From assembly GCA_020650975.1 (NCBI GenBank), contig JAIPMN010000255.1, forward strand, positions 10,218 to 74,217: a stretch of 64,000 nt of DNA. The letters are read 5' to 3'. Below are positions 12,669-25,982 of the stretch, one piece after another. Under the pieces are notes generated by a model. The model ran no database searches. It was not told where the DNA came from and was given only the letters and a program-made list of their open reading frames with translations. The DNA comes from Apostichopus californicus (lineage: Eukaryota; Echinodermata; Holothuroidea; Aspidochirotida; Stichopodidae). The first letter of the stretch is position 1; every line of letters begins with the position of its first letter. The translations under genes were made by a program, and so were the position numbers.

Positions 12669-15600
12669 TTTAACTTCATAAGTCAAATAGTTTTTATCTT
12701 CCAATTTTTTGGGGGGAGCAATTTTTTAGGGGGGGGGGGGGAAGGAGGGCATGGCAAATTTCATTTGGCAAAGCCAGTAATTGCAAGCAAAAGAGCATGC
12801 AATTTACAAATATCATGTATTAGCTAATATCTACATACCTCACTGCATTTACCTCAAAAAAGTACAGGAGTTTGAAACTAGCAGTATTTGATACTCTGAG
12901 TTGAAATATCTTACTGCTTTCATTAACGATGACGGGGAAAAATTCACACGCAGCTAAAAATCTGCCAGCAATAAGCACAAATCGTTGATAACTGGCTGCT
13001 TCAAGTTTCCATGAATTCAACGGTAAATTGGATTGCTGAAAGTGTAAAAGAGTCTTTTGCCTGACTATGACTGTAATCCAATTTCTGCAATGCTTGCCAA
13101 TGAGATGAGTTCTCTAATATTCTCTAGATTTTCTTTTTCTCTCTCTCCTCTTTTCTTTCTTGGATGGGATAAAGGCCTTCAAGGCTGCAAAGTACTGCAA
13201 TGTACCCCAGAATATGGATTGAAATCCACTTTATCCCACATAGGACATACAGTAAGTTGAACAAAAAGATTTAATAACATTATTACAACTGAGTGTACAA
13301 GAAAGTGTCTAAAATACTATTTGCAACAGATTCAAAGGGTGACATACAAAAATAGCAGCAAACAATTTTGAACCTTGAAAAGCCAAACCAATTAAATATA
13401 TATGATCATTCAACACAGTTTGATGCTATTTACATTGTTGTTGTTTTTCTTATGCTAACGCAAAATCCAACAAAAGCGTTGTAATACAACGTTAATAGCA
13501 AGCCCTAACTTGCAATTGACAGTGACAAGATATCACTGCAATAATTAGTTAGGTAAATCTTCATCTCCTTTTGCCTTCAATTGAAGGTTAATGATTAACT
13601 GTTACAGATGAAATCAAAGTTAATAACTGAGCTCGCCTTCTAATTGACGTATCTTGCAAAACAAACATTTATGGACAAAGTAGATGACATATGGATAAAC
13701 AGCGACTTGTATTACAATGGCCATCAGTGTGCACAAGTTGAATGGTATACATATGTGCAAATTGTGAAGGCAAAATCTTCCTGTAAATGTACCTTGTTAT
13801 TAAGAATATATATGAGCTTTGAATTAAACTTAATGGAAATTTATCACAAAAGAAAATGTTCAATTTGGGCATTTTTGCCAATATTGGTGATGTTCTTGTG
13901 TGAAGTTAATTTGAGAGAGATGCAGAGCCTCATTTGTATAGATGAATACCTTGAAAGTGACAAGTTCACATATCAGCAGGGTAATATGGAACAAAATTTA
14001 TAATGAACATTCAATTTCAATATAAATACATTTATAGCAAACTTTCACCAGAAGGCAAGAAACTTGGCAGGTGTTTCTAAAGAAAATGAGCAACAAAGGT
14101 GCAAATTGAAGCATTGCCATTTAGGAGACTAATACTTGTGTTTTTGATGTTTAAAGAAGCATTTTGTTTGGTGTTCCATCAAATATTTTCCTAACCCTGA
14201 GAAGTGTTTATTACTGAAATTAAGATTGCAATTTATCAAACTAAGATATTTCCACCAGACAGAGGTTAATAGGTAAGTTAAATTAACAAATTTGTTATAT
14301 TCTCTATGAAGGTTTTGTCATCAAGACACTTTTCATAGTAAATGCAAAGATTAAGATCATCCAACTGTTTAGCCACATTATAATTACTAGTTGACAGACC
14401 TGTAGGCACAGCTGCATATAATTTAAACCTAATGTACGTCCATGGATATCTCCAAGAAAGGAATTGAAGATAATCTTGCCATCTATCAAGAATAACTAAT
14501 TACTAGTCTTGTTGTGGGTCAATGAACCTTACTTTGAGAAAGGATGTCTTTATTCATGCACACAAAGTATATACATCCAAAGAAAATTATATAAACCAAA
14601 TATAACATGTCTTCTACACCATTCAGTTTGAATACTTATAATCAATCAATTTATTAATATTGAATGTAACACTAATCTGGTCCTTGTCATTTTTTTGTTT
14701 ATTGTACAACAGGGGGAAAAAACTTTTAACATGAATTAATTGCAATAAATTCTGAAATTTGTTTTAGTTGTGCAATAATTTAGATTTTCCGATATCAAAT
14801 GACAGTAAATCATTCTGATGCTACAGCTAGTAGCTGTTATACAGTTCTCAAACAATTCTAATCTGAAAAATTTTGAGTGAATTTGAGACAGCTCCTCAGG
14901 AATATTCTTGTCAAATTTACAGCAGGTAATTATGTCTTGCCCTGACGTGATTTACTTTGAAATGTGCTTTAGGTTGGTGTAAGGCCAGGTAAACTCATTA
15001 GCAGTTTACTATAAATGGGAAATAGCCTTCCTTTTTGCCACGTGTGAGGAACTATCTCTTGTGGCGATTGTTTTTACAGCTGCATAATGCAGGAAATGCA
15101 TATGGCTTTAGCGCTTGCTAAACAATGTCTGGGTGAAATTGAAGTTGCTAATACTCAAATGAAATGAGGCACCTTACATCTTATGGAGATGAAGCTTTTG
15201 AGATCCAAAATGGAGTTTTAAAATACTTCAATTATTAAAGAAGTTAGGAAAAACAAATCATGAAATAAAATTGACAGTACTAATTAATTCTTGCAATTTG
15301 TAAATCTACAAATAAATTACATTTTGGAACCTTAAAGTGCATAATAGTCCTTTTTTTTGTAAATTTTCCAAGCAATGACGAAACTTTGACAATCAACCGA
15401 CAGTTGTTTTTAATTTCTATAAATGTTGCCACTTGCTCTTGGGATGAAGTGTAAATACTAGAATAAGTTAGTACCAGGAAGAAGAGAAGAACTGGGGGAA
15501 AAAACATGTTGATGGATTAGCAATAGAAAAAATTGCATTTTAAGGGATGAGAAGGATAACTAACCAGAGCTGATTTCTTCTTAGGGGCACAGGTGTTTCT

Positions 15601-18078
15601 TAAAATGTAATCCAATAGTATAGAGCATTATTTCTTAAAGGTAAAAACCTGCCAAACTATGCATTAAACACTCAATGTTAGATAAATTAAATACAGAAGC
15701 AGCTTTAGTTGGTTGAACAGCCACAATTGAACTTACAAAACTAAGAGTAAAACTTTTATTGTGGTTACTTTTAGTAGCTGTGTGGTCTTGCATAGTCTGT
15801 ATAAAACGTGTGGAAAGTCTTTATTTCTCAAACACAAGAAAGTATGAAATGCACACAAATGGATTTTAAAAAACACAATATTCACTGACCTCATTTATTA
15901 AAGGATGAATTTAGACAGCATTAGTTTGTTACGTGTTGTTGCTTTATACTATGTCCAACAAACAATAGTTTGAGTACTAAATAATTTTGAGTACGGTACC
16001 ATAGTTTAGTCTCCATTACAATCACCTTTAAAATATGTTAAATGTATTGACTGTTCCTTTAAAGCAGTCTTTTCATAGATTCTTACACTCTTTGATTCAT
16101 ACAACACATAGAGCTCGTGCAAGGATGAAATGCATATAATATATAGCATTACAAAACATGTTCAATTTTCATTTTCTTCCTAAATTGTACAATCTTTTAT
16201 TATTAATGTCATCTTTTGTGGTAAAATATACAGAAAAGAAGACAAAATTAGATGATTGGGGAAGGGGGAGGAGGCATTTTCACCTTTAGTGCCATGATGG
16301 TGTTACTTACAATTAATGCTAGTCGTAGTTTGAAAAAAATGAAAATAATCATAATGTGAAAAGTGTTGAAAGTTAAAAATATGTCATGACTTCACTTCAG
16401 TTGGATGAAGATAATCTAAGGGGATGCAACCATTTCTTTCCTTCCATTGTTGTTTTGGTTGCCAATGAAGCAAATTTTTCCACATTAAAGATTTATGAAT
16501 ATTTTCTGCATACTTAGCAGTAAAAATGGAGTATCTGCAATATGTTACACAGCTTTCTGCATGGCTTCCCAGTCTGATGGATTCTTCCACACATCTTACA
16601 ATCAATGAATATAAGTAATTCAGGCCACTTTGCAAACATGATACACATATAATAGGTCTGAAGTATCATATTATGCATTAGTCATACCATGAATCAATTA
16701 TGTCATGTAACTGTGTTTCTGTTCAAATGTTGCATATGTGAAAGAGAGAGCATGAATTCAACCACCAAGTTTCTGAAACTTAATTCTTTGATGAATGTAG
16801 GTAATTATCTGCTTTAGTATACAAAATGTTAATGTGTAACATAACTACCATGTTCATACATTAATGCAATGATGCACAGCAGCTCTTTGGGCACAGAATG
16901 TTAACATTTAGCATGACCATTGCTCCTTGCAATAGACATGCCTTATAGAGGAAGCACACAAAATTAGATGGAATTAAATATGCAGCCAGGTTAGCCCTAG
17001 ATGGAGCTAATATATATACTCTGATCAAAAGATGTTTGTAGGATGTAATTATGCAAATTTACCAAAAATCTTTTAAAGTGACAGTCAAATAAGAATGTAT
17101 AAAATGATTATTCCTTGAAGATCTATGAATAGTAGCGGGAAATGAACTATAAATAGAAACAGCTTTTTCAAAGAAACAAGTCAATGGTATATTAATTTTC
17201 TACTTAGACTAGCTATTCAATGAAAATAATGGATATTAGCTCAGAGCTTTTATCATGTTTTCCCCAGAATTATGTCCTTTCTATTTGTTTCATTTTTGTC
17301 CAACAATTAAGTGGCATTTCTAATTCAACAAAAATATTGACGCCATGTGAACGAAGGGCTGGTATCCTAAAGAACAATATTCTTACCCCAACCTTCATTC
17401 CTTCGCCTCTGCCATGAAAGCTTTAAATTAAGCTGTTCCATCAGTTGCAATCTAGTATGGGTTCAACTGTGTAAATTCCTAAAAGTCCACAGGGGTTGTT
17501 TCATTGATCAGACTATATGGCATACAGAACTATTGCTGTCAGTTTCTATTTGAGTTTATATACTTATTTGAGCTATTTAATGCTTTGTCATTTGTAGCAA
17601 ATCCCTTCAAATTATTAGTTTCGATTCCCTAAATCGAATCCATTTGCAAGGTTAAAAGAAAAGACTCAAAAGAGGTTTACATAATGGGCAGCAAGTTAAT
17701 GGGAAACAAATGATACAACCTAACATGATGCAGAAATTCAAGTTTCCTCTAATTGTGTAATATATACAGGTTGATCTATCTGTCAACTTGATGAAACACA
17801 ACATAATTTTGCCCTTAATGTAATAAAAAATAAATACTGTGATATTTATTTCAAGGAAGTTCTTTACATTGTTTTTATAAATTTTTGATAGACTACTGAA
17901 ACTCTAACACAATGTAGCTCATTAAGCTTGAAAGTTGAGTTTTGTTTTCAAATAATTAATAAAAGGTTCAAAATTTAGAACATTTTTGATTGGCTCTGAG
18001 CATGATTCAGAATCAATTAGAAATATGAAATTGCTCACTGATTGGTTTTCATTTCTTACAAAACTCTGTGAAAATTAT
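12669..18078. other. Long non-coding, intron-like stretch
   Basis: Contains a 13-base G run (12,729-12,741), a long pyrimidine tract (13,116-13,162) followed by a psq-like peptide discussed in the findings, a palindrome CGTTGTAATACAACG near 13,479, and many short AT-rich open frames, the longest 119 codons at 13,644-14,003. None has a recognisable domain. Confidence 0.45.
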
Positions 18079-18265
18079 TTAAAAGTTTTGGTGACTCAAC
18101 TGAACAAGCTGCTTTATACTATCGAGGTATCTCAAAGCATTCATTAGATTCAGGAAAGGATATCTATGTCCCCTTGGGGAGTAGTGGAGGCAACCAGCAT
18201 CCTCCTGTTGTATGCACAGGTTCCATGCAGCTTCAATTACGGACATGCCTTTCATGTACCCCAGA
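18079..18265 (-). CDS. Candidate terminal exon, unknown protein
   Basis: On the minus strand an open frame with protein-like composition and codon use reads GMSVIEAAWNLCIQQEDAGC, then LHYSPRGHRYPFLNLMNALR, and ends YLDSIKQLVQLSHQNF before TAA at 18,079-18,081. It is far less AT-biased than its surroundings. A possible acceptor is the AG before GCATGTCC near 18,256. No AATAAA was seen close downstream, and no family is recognised. It could be a transposon protein fragment. Confidence 0.3.
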
Positions 18266-18392
18266 AAAAAGTGGAAAACCCTACATCCATCAAGCTTCGT
18301 ACAGCAATATTTACTGTACATTAGTCATGTTTGGACTTAAAATAGTAGTTGGAAACCTAAGTTGGTCAGGAACAGAGGAGGATAGTTTCTAA

Positions 18393-21300
18393 TGCAGCAG
18401 AAAGCAAACAATCTAAAGCATTTACGACTGACAGTGATCTATAGACCTAGTTGTTGTCCTCAGTGTTGACCTAAATTTAGTAGGACAGTCAACTAGCTAC
18501 TTCCCAGTAATATTCTCTCCACTTTGAGATAAAATTTTAATAACACTTCTCTTTCTATATAATACAAAAAGGGGAGATAATCACTGAGAACCTTTATACC
18601 TACAAGGACTACTTGCAGTGCTTTGAATTTCTTCAATTTTACTTGAAGCAATTATGCTATAACATGGGCATTTCAAAGATACTCTTAACCTTCAGGATCT
18701 TAAAGGTAGTCAGTATAGGCCCCAAATTATAGGATGCTATAATTGCTAGAAGTTTTCAAAAAGTACTTTCCTGAAGGTCATTACTCTCCAAATTGTTCTC
18801 AGACATTTTTAAGGAACACACAAGATGAATGAATGTTCCAGTGAGGAAAATTTCCTTAAAGGTTGTAATTAAAACAGTTAAAGAATTTTGACCAAAGTTG
18901 ACCATATTTGAATATCTAGCATACTTGGGGCCAATACAGCATACCTTTAAGTATAGTGCTTTCATCATGAAACAAAATCTATTGAACTATATACAAAGAC
19001 ATTTCTTTATTTATTCAAGATACCTCTTATTGCTTGCACCAAAGTCTATAATGGATCTTTCCTAACAATTCTTGTGTTACTTATTGAAAGTTAGAAATAT
19101 GAATTTAAATTTACCATGACAGATTTTTGCCTTCATCAGATACATGCCTCAGTTGAACTGTCACCAGGTTGAGAACACCATTTTACCATAAATGAAATGC
19201 ATTACCAACAAGCCATAGCATGCATAAAAGCATGTAGTTACATCCACTATAAAAGTACATGATCCACTTTTTGTTCAATGTAGATACGATAACTGAGGAG
19301 CCTACAATTCTATGTGGATCATGTTAACTCTTCTTCTCTTACAAATGCAATTTGGTGGTAAGTGTATCAGGCCTCGACAAATATTTGGCGAACATGACTA
19401 AAAATCTACTCGCCAAAACTCAAAATGCACTATGATAACTGTTCAAGTCTCCATAGTACAGATCTACAACATCAATATTTTCTGTGAACAAAGTTTAGGC
19501 ACTTAGGCAGATACATGGTGCTACGTAATTGCACATTGGAAAATTATGTTTCTGTGCAGTATAAAATTTAACTTTTTACACCAAAAGTTAGTGATGAACA
19601 AACTCAAACATGTTGCAGAATCATAAATAAGCAGCTAGGCCAATTGTAGTGTCTCAAACAATAAAATCATCTACCTACGAAGATAGCTTGGTTTCTGTTA
19701 TGTACATTAGGGTTCGTCTAGTACAGCTAGGCATATACTATACAGTAGCTAGGTGTGCGCGAGTCCTTAGCCTATACAGTACCTCACTGCTACTTTGAAC
19801 CGCTACTCAATTAGTTCAACTTCGTACATTTCCCCAATTATTTATCTTGTCTTTTAGCTGCAGATTGGTGCCCAAAAAATATCGCTATTACTCCATTACA
19901 TTGCCTAAATCAAAAGTGGTCTTTAAAGTAATGAAAATCTAAGATTGAAAGAGCATCTACATTCCACTTGCAACTAGTGTTGAGTGAAAATCTTTGCAAA
20001 AATCTAAGCAGCGATAAAAGCAAACTTGTCTCAAAACTCCTTAAATTGTTATATTTTGTGAATTATGACTGATGGCATGTAGGAAATGCCATAAGAAGTA
20101 CTTTAGGAGATGCTTGGCCACATTAAGTGTATTGGAATACTGCCACAAAACATTTTCTTCACTTTTTTGTGTTAACGAACCCAATTTATCCTACCATTGT
20201 ATGTGTATAGCACATTGAAGCCTAACCAGCATGCTTTGTCGTCGAAAATGTTTTACCAAGATGACAGATAATTGTGTAATGTTTTCGGAGATCAAATCTA
20301 AGGGGTCTTGTGTCATTAACTTATGAATTTAAATATCGCAAAACTCAAATTACAGTGGTTACAACTTACTAAAGTTTGTTTATTATAGTAATTTACTGCT
20401 TTTATATCTAAACTTCAAATGGGGATGTCCACATGTTTATTTTTAGTAGTCAACTAGGGCCGCAGGTACTATACTCTACTGTATAGGGGTTGCCTGCGCA
20501 TTAACCAAGCTGCACAACTTCTTTTCTAAAGAACCAAACATTTCTTCCAATCCTACAGATGATTGAATTTGTTTGAAAACAAATAAATCACTACAATCAA
20601 CTGCCAGGTACAGAGTTAACAACATTTCCATTTCAGAGATTTTCCTAAATTAAAAAAAAAAGGCGATGATGCTTTTCCATATCTCCCATGATCTGATTGG
20701 CTAATAGTCCCTTACCCATTGTCTGGAAACATTCTTGTACCCTAGTGCTCAATGAACATAAAGAATGTTGTTTAACAACAATTACTTGAATGTTACTTTC
20801 CCCATTGTAGAGAGATAGTAAAGTTTGTGCTATAGGCTATCATATGTGTGCACTCAAATATCATAACGTTAGGCCTTGTAGACAACACATTTCGATAAAG
20901 GCATCATGATATGAGATTGTAATTGAATTGTTTCTATAATATCAGGTAAGATTTGAATCATTGTTTTGATCACAAAATGTTATGAGTTGAGACAATTTAT
21001 AAATTTTGTGGGGAGCTCAAATTTTTGATACTGGAAAGGATTTTCCATCTCACAGTATGTTTGTTCTTTCTGCATTGAGAGTTGCTAAAGTAAAATGTGC
21101 ATTCATAACACAGTAATTTCTTTGCAAATTTTCTTGCGGTCCCTTTGACCACATGCTTCAATTATTTATATTTTTTGTTTGTGCAACGGTCATTCATCAT
21201 CAAAAGTAGCCATTGGGTTTATTAATCGACATTGTGTTAAATATTATTTACATACTGTACTGGAAATGGGTCAGATCTGGCCGGGGTTGGGCCGACTTGC

Positions 21301-21600
21301 CAATAGTGGTTGGGGAAAAGGAAAAACCTTGTTTAATTGTGAATAAAATTGCATTGGGTAACTGTTAATGGTAACTTGTAATGGCAGGAGTTCATTAAAG
21401 CTGGGAGCAAGTACTAGGCCTTTTAAGGGCATGTTCTTCTGTCATCGAGATCTATAAGTAATATTTCTACCAAATTTAAGAGGCTCAGTAAAGTCAGTTA
21501 AGAGTATGTTTATTCTTGCATTTTCTCTCTAGGCACTGTTTTACTTTACATTGATTTCCGATATTTTCACAGTGTATTAATAGCCTTTAACATTTTCACA
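18393..21600. other. Non-coding stretch, possibly with old repeats
   Basis: A stretch near 19,370-19,440 (GGCCTCGACAAATATTTGGC then a CTCGCCAAAACT motif) and CpG-containing segments near 19,700-19,770 and 20,460-20,520 look like old repeats, but I cannot delimit them. Confidence 0.35.
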
Positions 21601-21624
21601 GAGGCTATGTAAGGGAGTCCCCAC

Positions 21625-21815
21625 ACCTTACCTGGTTTGTGAATTAACAAGCGACGTACTCAGCTCATATATGACCTATGCATTACCGTATTTTCTTCGC
21701 TCTAGCATCTGGCAATTCTTGTGTGCGTGTATGGCCATCTCCCTTCCGTAATTTCCAGGTCGCGATGGCGTGGCGAGGACGGCGGAGGGCGAGACAATGG
21801 TACGCATACAGTAAT
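21625..21815. promoter_or_regulatory. Small CpG cluster, possible promoter or first exon
   Basis: CpG dinucleotides, rare in this window, cluster here (GCGACGTAC, then GTCGCGATGGCGTGGCGAGG and ACGGCGGAGGGCGAG). On the minus strand a consensus-like donor (AACCAG before GTAAGG) sits at 21,626-21,631, as expected for an untranslated first exon. On the plus strand ATGGCGTGGCGAGG could open a short Arg-rich peptide. Neither reading is confirmed, and a GC-rich repeat would look similar. Confidence 0.3.
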
Positions 21816-22324
21816 ACAGCAATAGTATACAGTAGTATGCATTGCGTGGTGTCTAGGCCAGCACATATGCTACTGTAACTAGTGTACTGCAAAATTTCCT
21901 ATTTCTGACTTTGACAGTCATTTTGTTGTTGTATATTAGTAGCTAGTTTCATCATTTGATTTTTCTTTCGTGCATATATTATAGACCTATCACTATAGGC
22001 TTCCGTTGTGCACAAGCCATTTGTTGTCAGGGGTCATTATAGCTAAGTATTGTGTGCTCCTGTACAATTATTTTAAAGTGCATGTTTTCATGAAGGACTG
22101 CAGGGACGCAAGTTTTTCTGAGAGGACTCAAACATTTTTAAGACATTGTGTCCCACCGACGCAACTTTTTTAAATCTTAGTAACAATACTGAGCTGTTGC
22201 AATAATGCTTCCTAACTGTAGGTCATTTACTGAGTTGGAAACCTCTTCCCACTAAAATGAAAATTGTTCTTCCCAGAGAGAATATGAAATTTTATTGCGT
22301 ATCTGTTGGCATCACCTGCTCTGA

Positions 22325-22489
22325 CTCTTGAGGAGCGTGTGCAGTACCATTTACAATGAGGCTTTGCAAACACTTTTGAATAATGAGATTGTCAATTACA
22401 GCCGGGTAAAATCTCTGGAGAAATCTCAAAATAGACTACTGCATTATGAAACATCTTTACAGTCTCGTGACCTCGGGCAGTACAAATGA
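22325..22489 (+). CDS. Candidate exon with coiled-coil-like peptide
   Basis: Fifty-four sense codons run from just after a TGA to TGA at 22,487-22,489. The peptide includes SVCSTIYNEALQTLLNNEIV and NYSRVKSLEKSQNRLLHYET, is Leu/Glu/Asn-rich and looks helical. Codons are more balanced than in neighbouring AT-rich DNA. There is no in-frame ATG; possible acceptors are the AG at 22,331-22,332 and the CAG at 22,341-22,343. A second frame from an ATG at 22,257 reads MKIVLPRENMKFYCVSVGIT and overlaps the start, so a frameshifted relic is also possible. Family unknown. Confidence 0.3.
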   Translation, partial: LLRSVCSTIYNEALQTLLNNEIVNYSRVKSLEKSQNRLLHYETSLQSRDLGQYK

Positions 22490-24895
22490 GACATAGCTAC
22501 TTTGAGATTTCATCACAGCATTATACCGTCTGTCTTGGACCGGTTTATACATTAGACATTAGAAAAGTGGTACATGATATGTGCCTAACTTTGCAGTTAC
22601 AGGCATAGCTCGCTTAGTGATAAAGTATTCGTAGAGTAAAAGTAATAAAAACAATGATCTAGATTTTTATGATGTGTTACTATCAGTGAATTGTAGAACT
22701 TTGCATTGGTGTCAGTGCATGCACAGCTCAATACATCAGTCTGCATACATGAAGGGGTCTATATCAAAATCTTTTAACATAAAAAAAATACCCTATATAA
22801 GTTTTGCCAAAAATTAGTTTAACTTATATATTCTGCTAAAACTTGGCTTGAACCTTGATCATTAATTGGTCCATGGAGGTGATTTATGGACTACTTATGA
22901 AGCCTGGCGAGCTACAAATAAGAATGGATTATTTTCAAAGTTTCTGGAATATGGAACATTACTTACTCATTTATTAATGTTCATTTGATGGAAACATTAA
23001 GAAGGATATGCTGTTCACTTAATTGTGAGAGTAATTGAAGTAATTATACAAAGCACGTTTGGTCAAATAACTGACAACCCAACATAAAGAAGTTGCTTTT
23101 AACATAATCTATGGCATTTTGAGGCAACTAATTTGTCTCATTTTGGCATGTTATGTATTTATTGTTACCTCAAGCTATATAACTATGAACAAAAACATAT
23201 TAGTCACCAGTTTTTGAGTAAGTGAACTTGTTGACTGTGGCTTATATTCCTTTTTTTTTTTTTTGGTACTGCTTTATTATGCAACTATGTAGTAAACTTC
23301 TTGAATCAGAAAGAACGCCATGGTTTACTCTTTCAAATAGATTACTGCAAGCCATACTCTTGTCACATGCTAAAAATAGATTGAGACAGATATATAAGCT
23401 TACTGTATCTTCTTTCAAAAGTTGACATTAACCAAAGTGAGAACCCAATTACAATGCATTATACCAATACATCAATATTGCCTAAAGAAATGGCACAAGT
23501 TTACATCTTGGTTATTAACTTACAAAACAATTGAGAATGCAGAACTACTTAGTTGATAATTTTTACCACATCAGGTAAAATGAGAGGGTATGTGCCAATC
23601 ATAACAAGCAAAGAGTGTCGTCACACCACATGCAAATGAATCCTATCCATTACTCAGAGAAGAGCCTACAAAGTTGCAACTTTCTCTTCAAGTATACAAG
23701 GACTTACATGGTAAAACTAAAAGCTGCATAGCTCTGTATTATTGTACCATCAACTTCTTAAAAAGAAGGTATCATATTTGATGTTGTCTCTTCAAGGAAA
23801 GAAATTATTTCGATTGCATTTCTCCACATCCTAGGTCAATGGCCTACCAACTTACATTATTCTCAATATCAATTGATTCCTTGGTGACTTTAAGAAAATA
23901 AAGAATTCTGACATTAACTTGAGGTTATTGATGTACACAAGAACTGACAGTTTGGAAAACAATTTAATTTCATGTTCTCACCAGTTATCGTACTACCGTG
24001 ATGACTGAATCAAAAGAATCTGCACACTAAAGTACAGTACTGAGAAAGGTAGATTAATGAAAGTACAGCCAGGAAGGAGGGAAAGAAGATGTGAAAGGAG
24101 AGGGTAAAGTGGGTGACGGTACAGGAGAGGGTAAAGGAAAGGGTTTTAAACTGAGTAATCAAGAGCAAGACAAAATCGGAGGGTTGAACAGCTGTAGACA
24201 TATTTTTAATACTAACTAGTAACCAGTCTACTGTTTTAATATTACCATTGAACAGACCTGACATTTGAAAAGGCTAAATTAGATGAGTATCAAAAGTTCT
24301 CCAACCAAATACAGTTTGATGGGTATATATTTTAATTTTACAATCTGACAATGAAAAGTTAATAGTCTGTAAGGATTTGCTTTAATATATGATAATCTCA
24401 TAATTACCAAGGTGGTATGGATACAAGTTGATAAATTATTCACCTAAATCAAGTATACATGCAAACCATATTCTTTACACCCAGTTCATTTGAAACAAAC
24501 TTAATTGGAAACATAAACATAATTGAAAGATAAACTGTATAATTTTACATCAATTATGATAGTAAAGTTCATTATAATTAGATGATGAGTCATAATCCAA
24601 CCATAACAGTGCAAAACTGAATTTGGTTTTGGTCACGGTCCTTATGGGATGGTATGATAAATCTTATTGGTGTTTCAGAACTGGTACGGTAAAATTAAAC
24701 TAAACTATGTCTTCAATGTCTTATGTAATGTAATTAAAGCTGTACAAAGTTTCCTTTGTGTTTTTTACTTCTCCTGGTGATGCTAGTTTGCAGTAAATGC
24801 TCATCTCATGTATATCGATATATGCTGTTCGCTCATCCTTTTGATTATTTTCATTACGATGCCGGTTCACCAAGGTTGAGGTTTAAATTCAAGAC
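22490..24895. other. Non-coding stretch
   Basis: Contains a T-run (23,251-23,264) and a purine-rich part near 24,068-24,150. Nothing coding recognised. Confidence 0.5.
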
Positions 24896-24903
24896 GGACC
24901 CAA

Positions 24904-24930
24904 CACTGATCTGTACACTAACTGGATTGG
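24904..24930 (+). repeat. Left terminal inverted repeat
   Basis: This 27-bp block is the exact reverse complement of 27,520-27,546. It is followed by about 20 diverged bases, then a second conserved block containing CTGTGAAG, ACCGGAAGT and CACCCAA that also recurs inverted at the right end. Confidence 0.95.
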
Positions 24931-24976
24931 CGGCTCGCCGCTTCTGAACGCTAGTTGGTCTATTCCCTGTGAAGCT

Positions 24977-25002
24977 ACCGGAAGTGGGTTTGCGGCCATT
25001 TT
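24977..25002 (+). promoter_or_regulatory. ETS-like and YY1-like motifs, left end of transposon
   Basis: ACCGGAAGT (24,977-24,985) matches the ETS/GABP core. GCGGCCATTTT (24,992-25,002) resembles the YY1 motif in reverse orientation. This pair is typical of TATA-less promoters and lies about 140 bp upstream of the THAP exon, so it could drive the element's gene. The same pair recurs inverted at 27,469-27,494. Confidence 0.5.
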
Positions 25003-25092
25003 GAATCACCCAAAAAGACGCCAAACATTTCTTGTTCTGTTGTAGCTAGGTACGGAATCGGCATTCAGCACTTCGCATTATCCTAAAAGAAA

Positions 25093-25136
25093 TAACTTTA
25101 CCTCACTCGTTTAGTAACTTTACCTCACTCGTTTAA
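25093..25136 (+). repeat. 22-bp direct duplication
   Basis: TAACTTTACCTCACTCGTTT plus two more bases occurs twice head to tail, differing only in the last base, immediately before the THAP exon. Confidence 0.9.
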
Positions 25137-25143
25137 TATCTGA

Positions 25144-25229
25144 TGTTTGGAAAAGAATGCCTGTTCAGCCTATGGATGCACAAACCGGGATGTTCGTGGA
25201 AAACGAGAAAAGGGGTTAACCTTTCACAG
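25144..25229 (+). pseudogene. THAP zinc-finger first exon of the transposon
   Basis: The frame reads CLEKNA, CSAYGCTNRDVRGKREKG, LTFHR and ends at a donor (CACAG then GTAGGC). Cys-Ser-Ala-Tyr-Gly-Cys-x-Asn-Arg followed by Gly-x-Thr-Phe-His-Arg is the start of a C2CH THAP DNA-binding domain; the opening CSAYGC is identical to human THAP1. The first two zinc-binding cysteines are at codons 25,162 and 25,177. The rest of the domain (C-x2-H and the AVPTAL-type end) is not found downstream, and the next plausible acceptor (TTTGCAG before ACTACTCC, 25,674) does not continue it. There is no ATG in this frame: TGA precedes at 25,141, and the ATG at 25,157 is one base out of frame, as if a base were deleted after a Met-Pro start. 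The exon is probably broken, or spliced from an unseen upstream exon. Confidence 0.75.
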
Positions 25230-25982
25230 GTAGGCTATGCCAATTACTTTGTATTTTGTACTACGTTGTATGCACTGGCGAGAATATGGACGTGTTTCGC
25301 CAAAGAAATGTTACATGATAAGTAACGTTAGCTTTTCGTCATATTTAGGTCTACTTGCATCAAAGTACAGTTTTCAGTACACTGCGTGACGTACTGAATA
25401 CATGAGGAATTATGTGTAGCTTAATAATTGAAAGGGTATACATAGGCTTACCACCTAACTCAGTTTTGAAAACAGAGTTGTTGCCTAACTCAAGGCACAA
25501 GCCTAAGCTTGACTTATTTGGAAATTTGAAGCCTCTCCTTTTATGAATGAGTATTACTAAGGACAGGTTACAATTCAATTGATCTGCTGCCTACAGGTGA
25601 AATTATTTCGTTTCTTCAGATGAATTTTATATTAATATTAAAAATTTCGATGTTTTGTTTATGCAATTTGCAGACTACTCCAACTCGTAAGCCACCATCT
25701 GCAAGACGATCCAGCCCAATCCCATGTACAAAACATGAATTAGCAAATGCGGAGTGCAGTGAACATGGAGTACCCCTGGAGATCCTACATATGCTATAAT
25801 GGAGTCTCCTAGAAAGCTAAAGCGCAAAATACCCGACATCACATACATTTTCATGCATACTGGGTTGAAACTATTTATCTTTTCATTCTTTTTATGTCAA
25901 GAGACATGTTCAAGGGCATAAGAGACCTCATTGAGAAAGTTTCATGAGAGCAATATAAGCATGTGTAATAGTAAGTTGGCCT

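Noticed and set aside
13644-14003. 119-codon open frame on the plus strand
   Set aside because: AT-driven composition, no recognisable domain, no splice or promoter context; expected by chance in AT-rich DNA of this length.
16384-16635. 83-codon minus-strand open frame, and an alternative short frame DVWKNPSDWEAMQKAV
   Set aside because: Two competing frames, no convincing acceptor and no poly(A) signal.
25674-25800. Possible second THAP exon after TTTGCAG
   Set aside because: In the phase required by the first exon the peptide lacks the conserved THAP residues and hits a stop; other frames also lack them.
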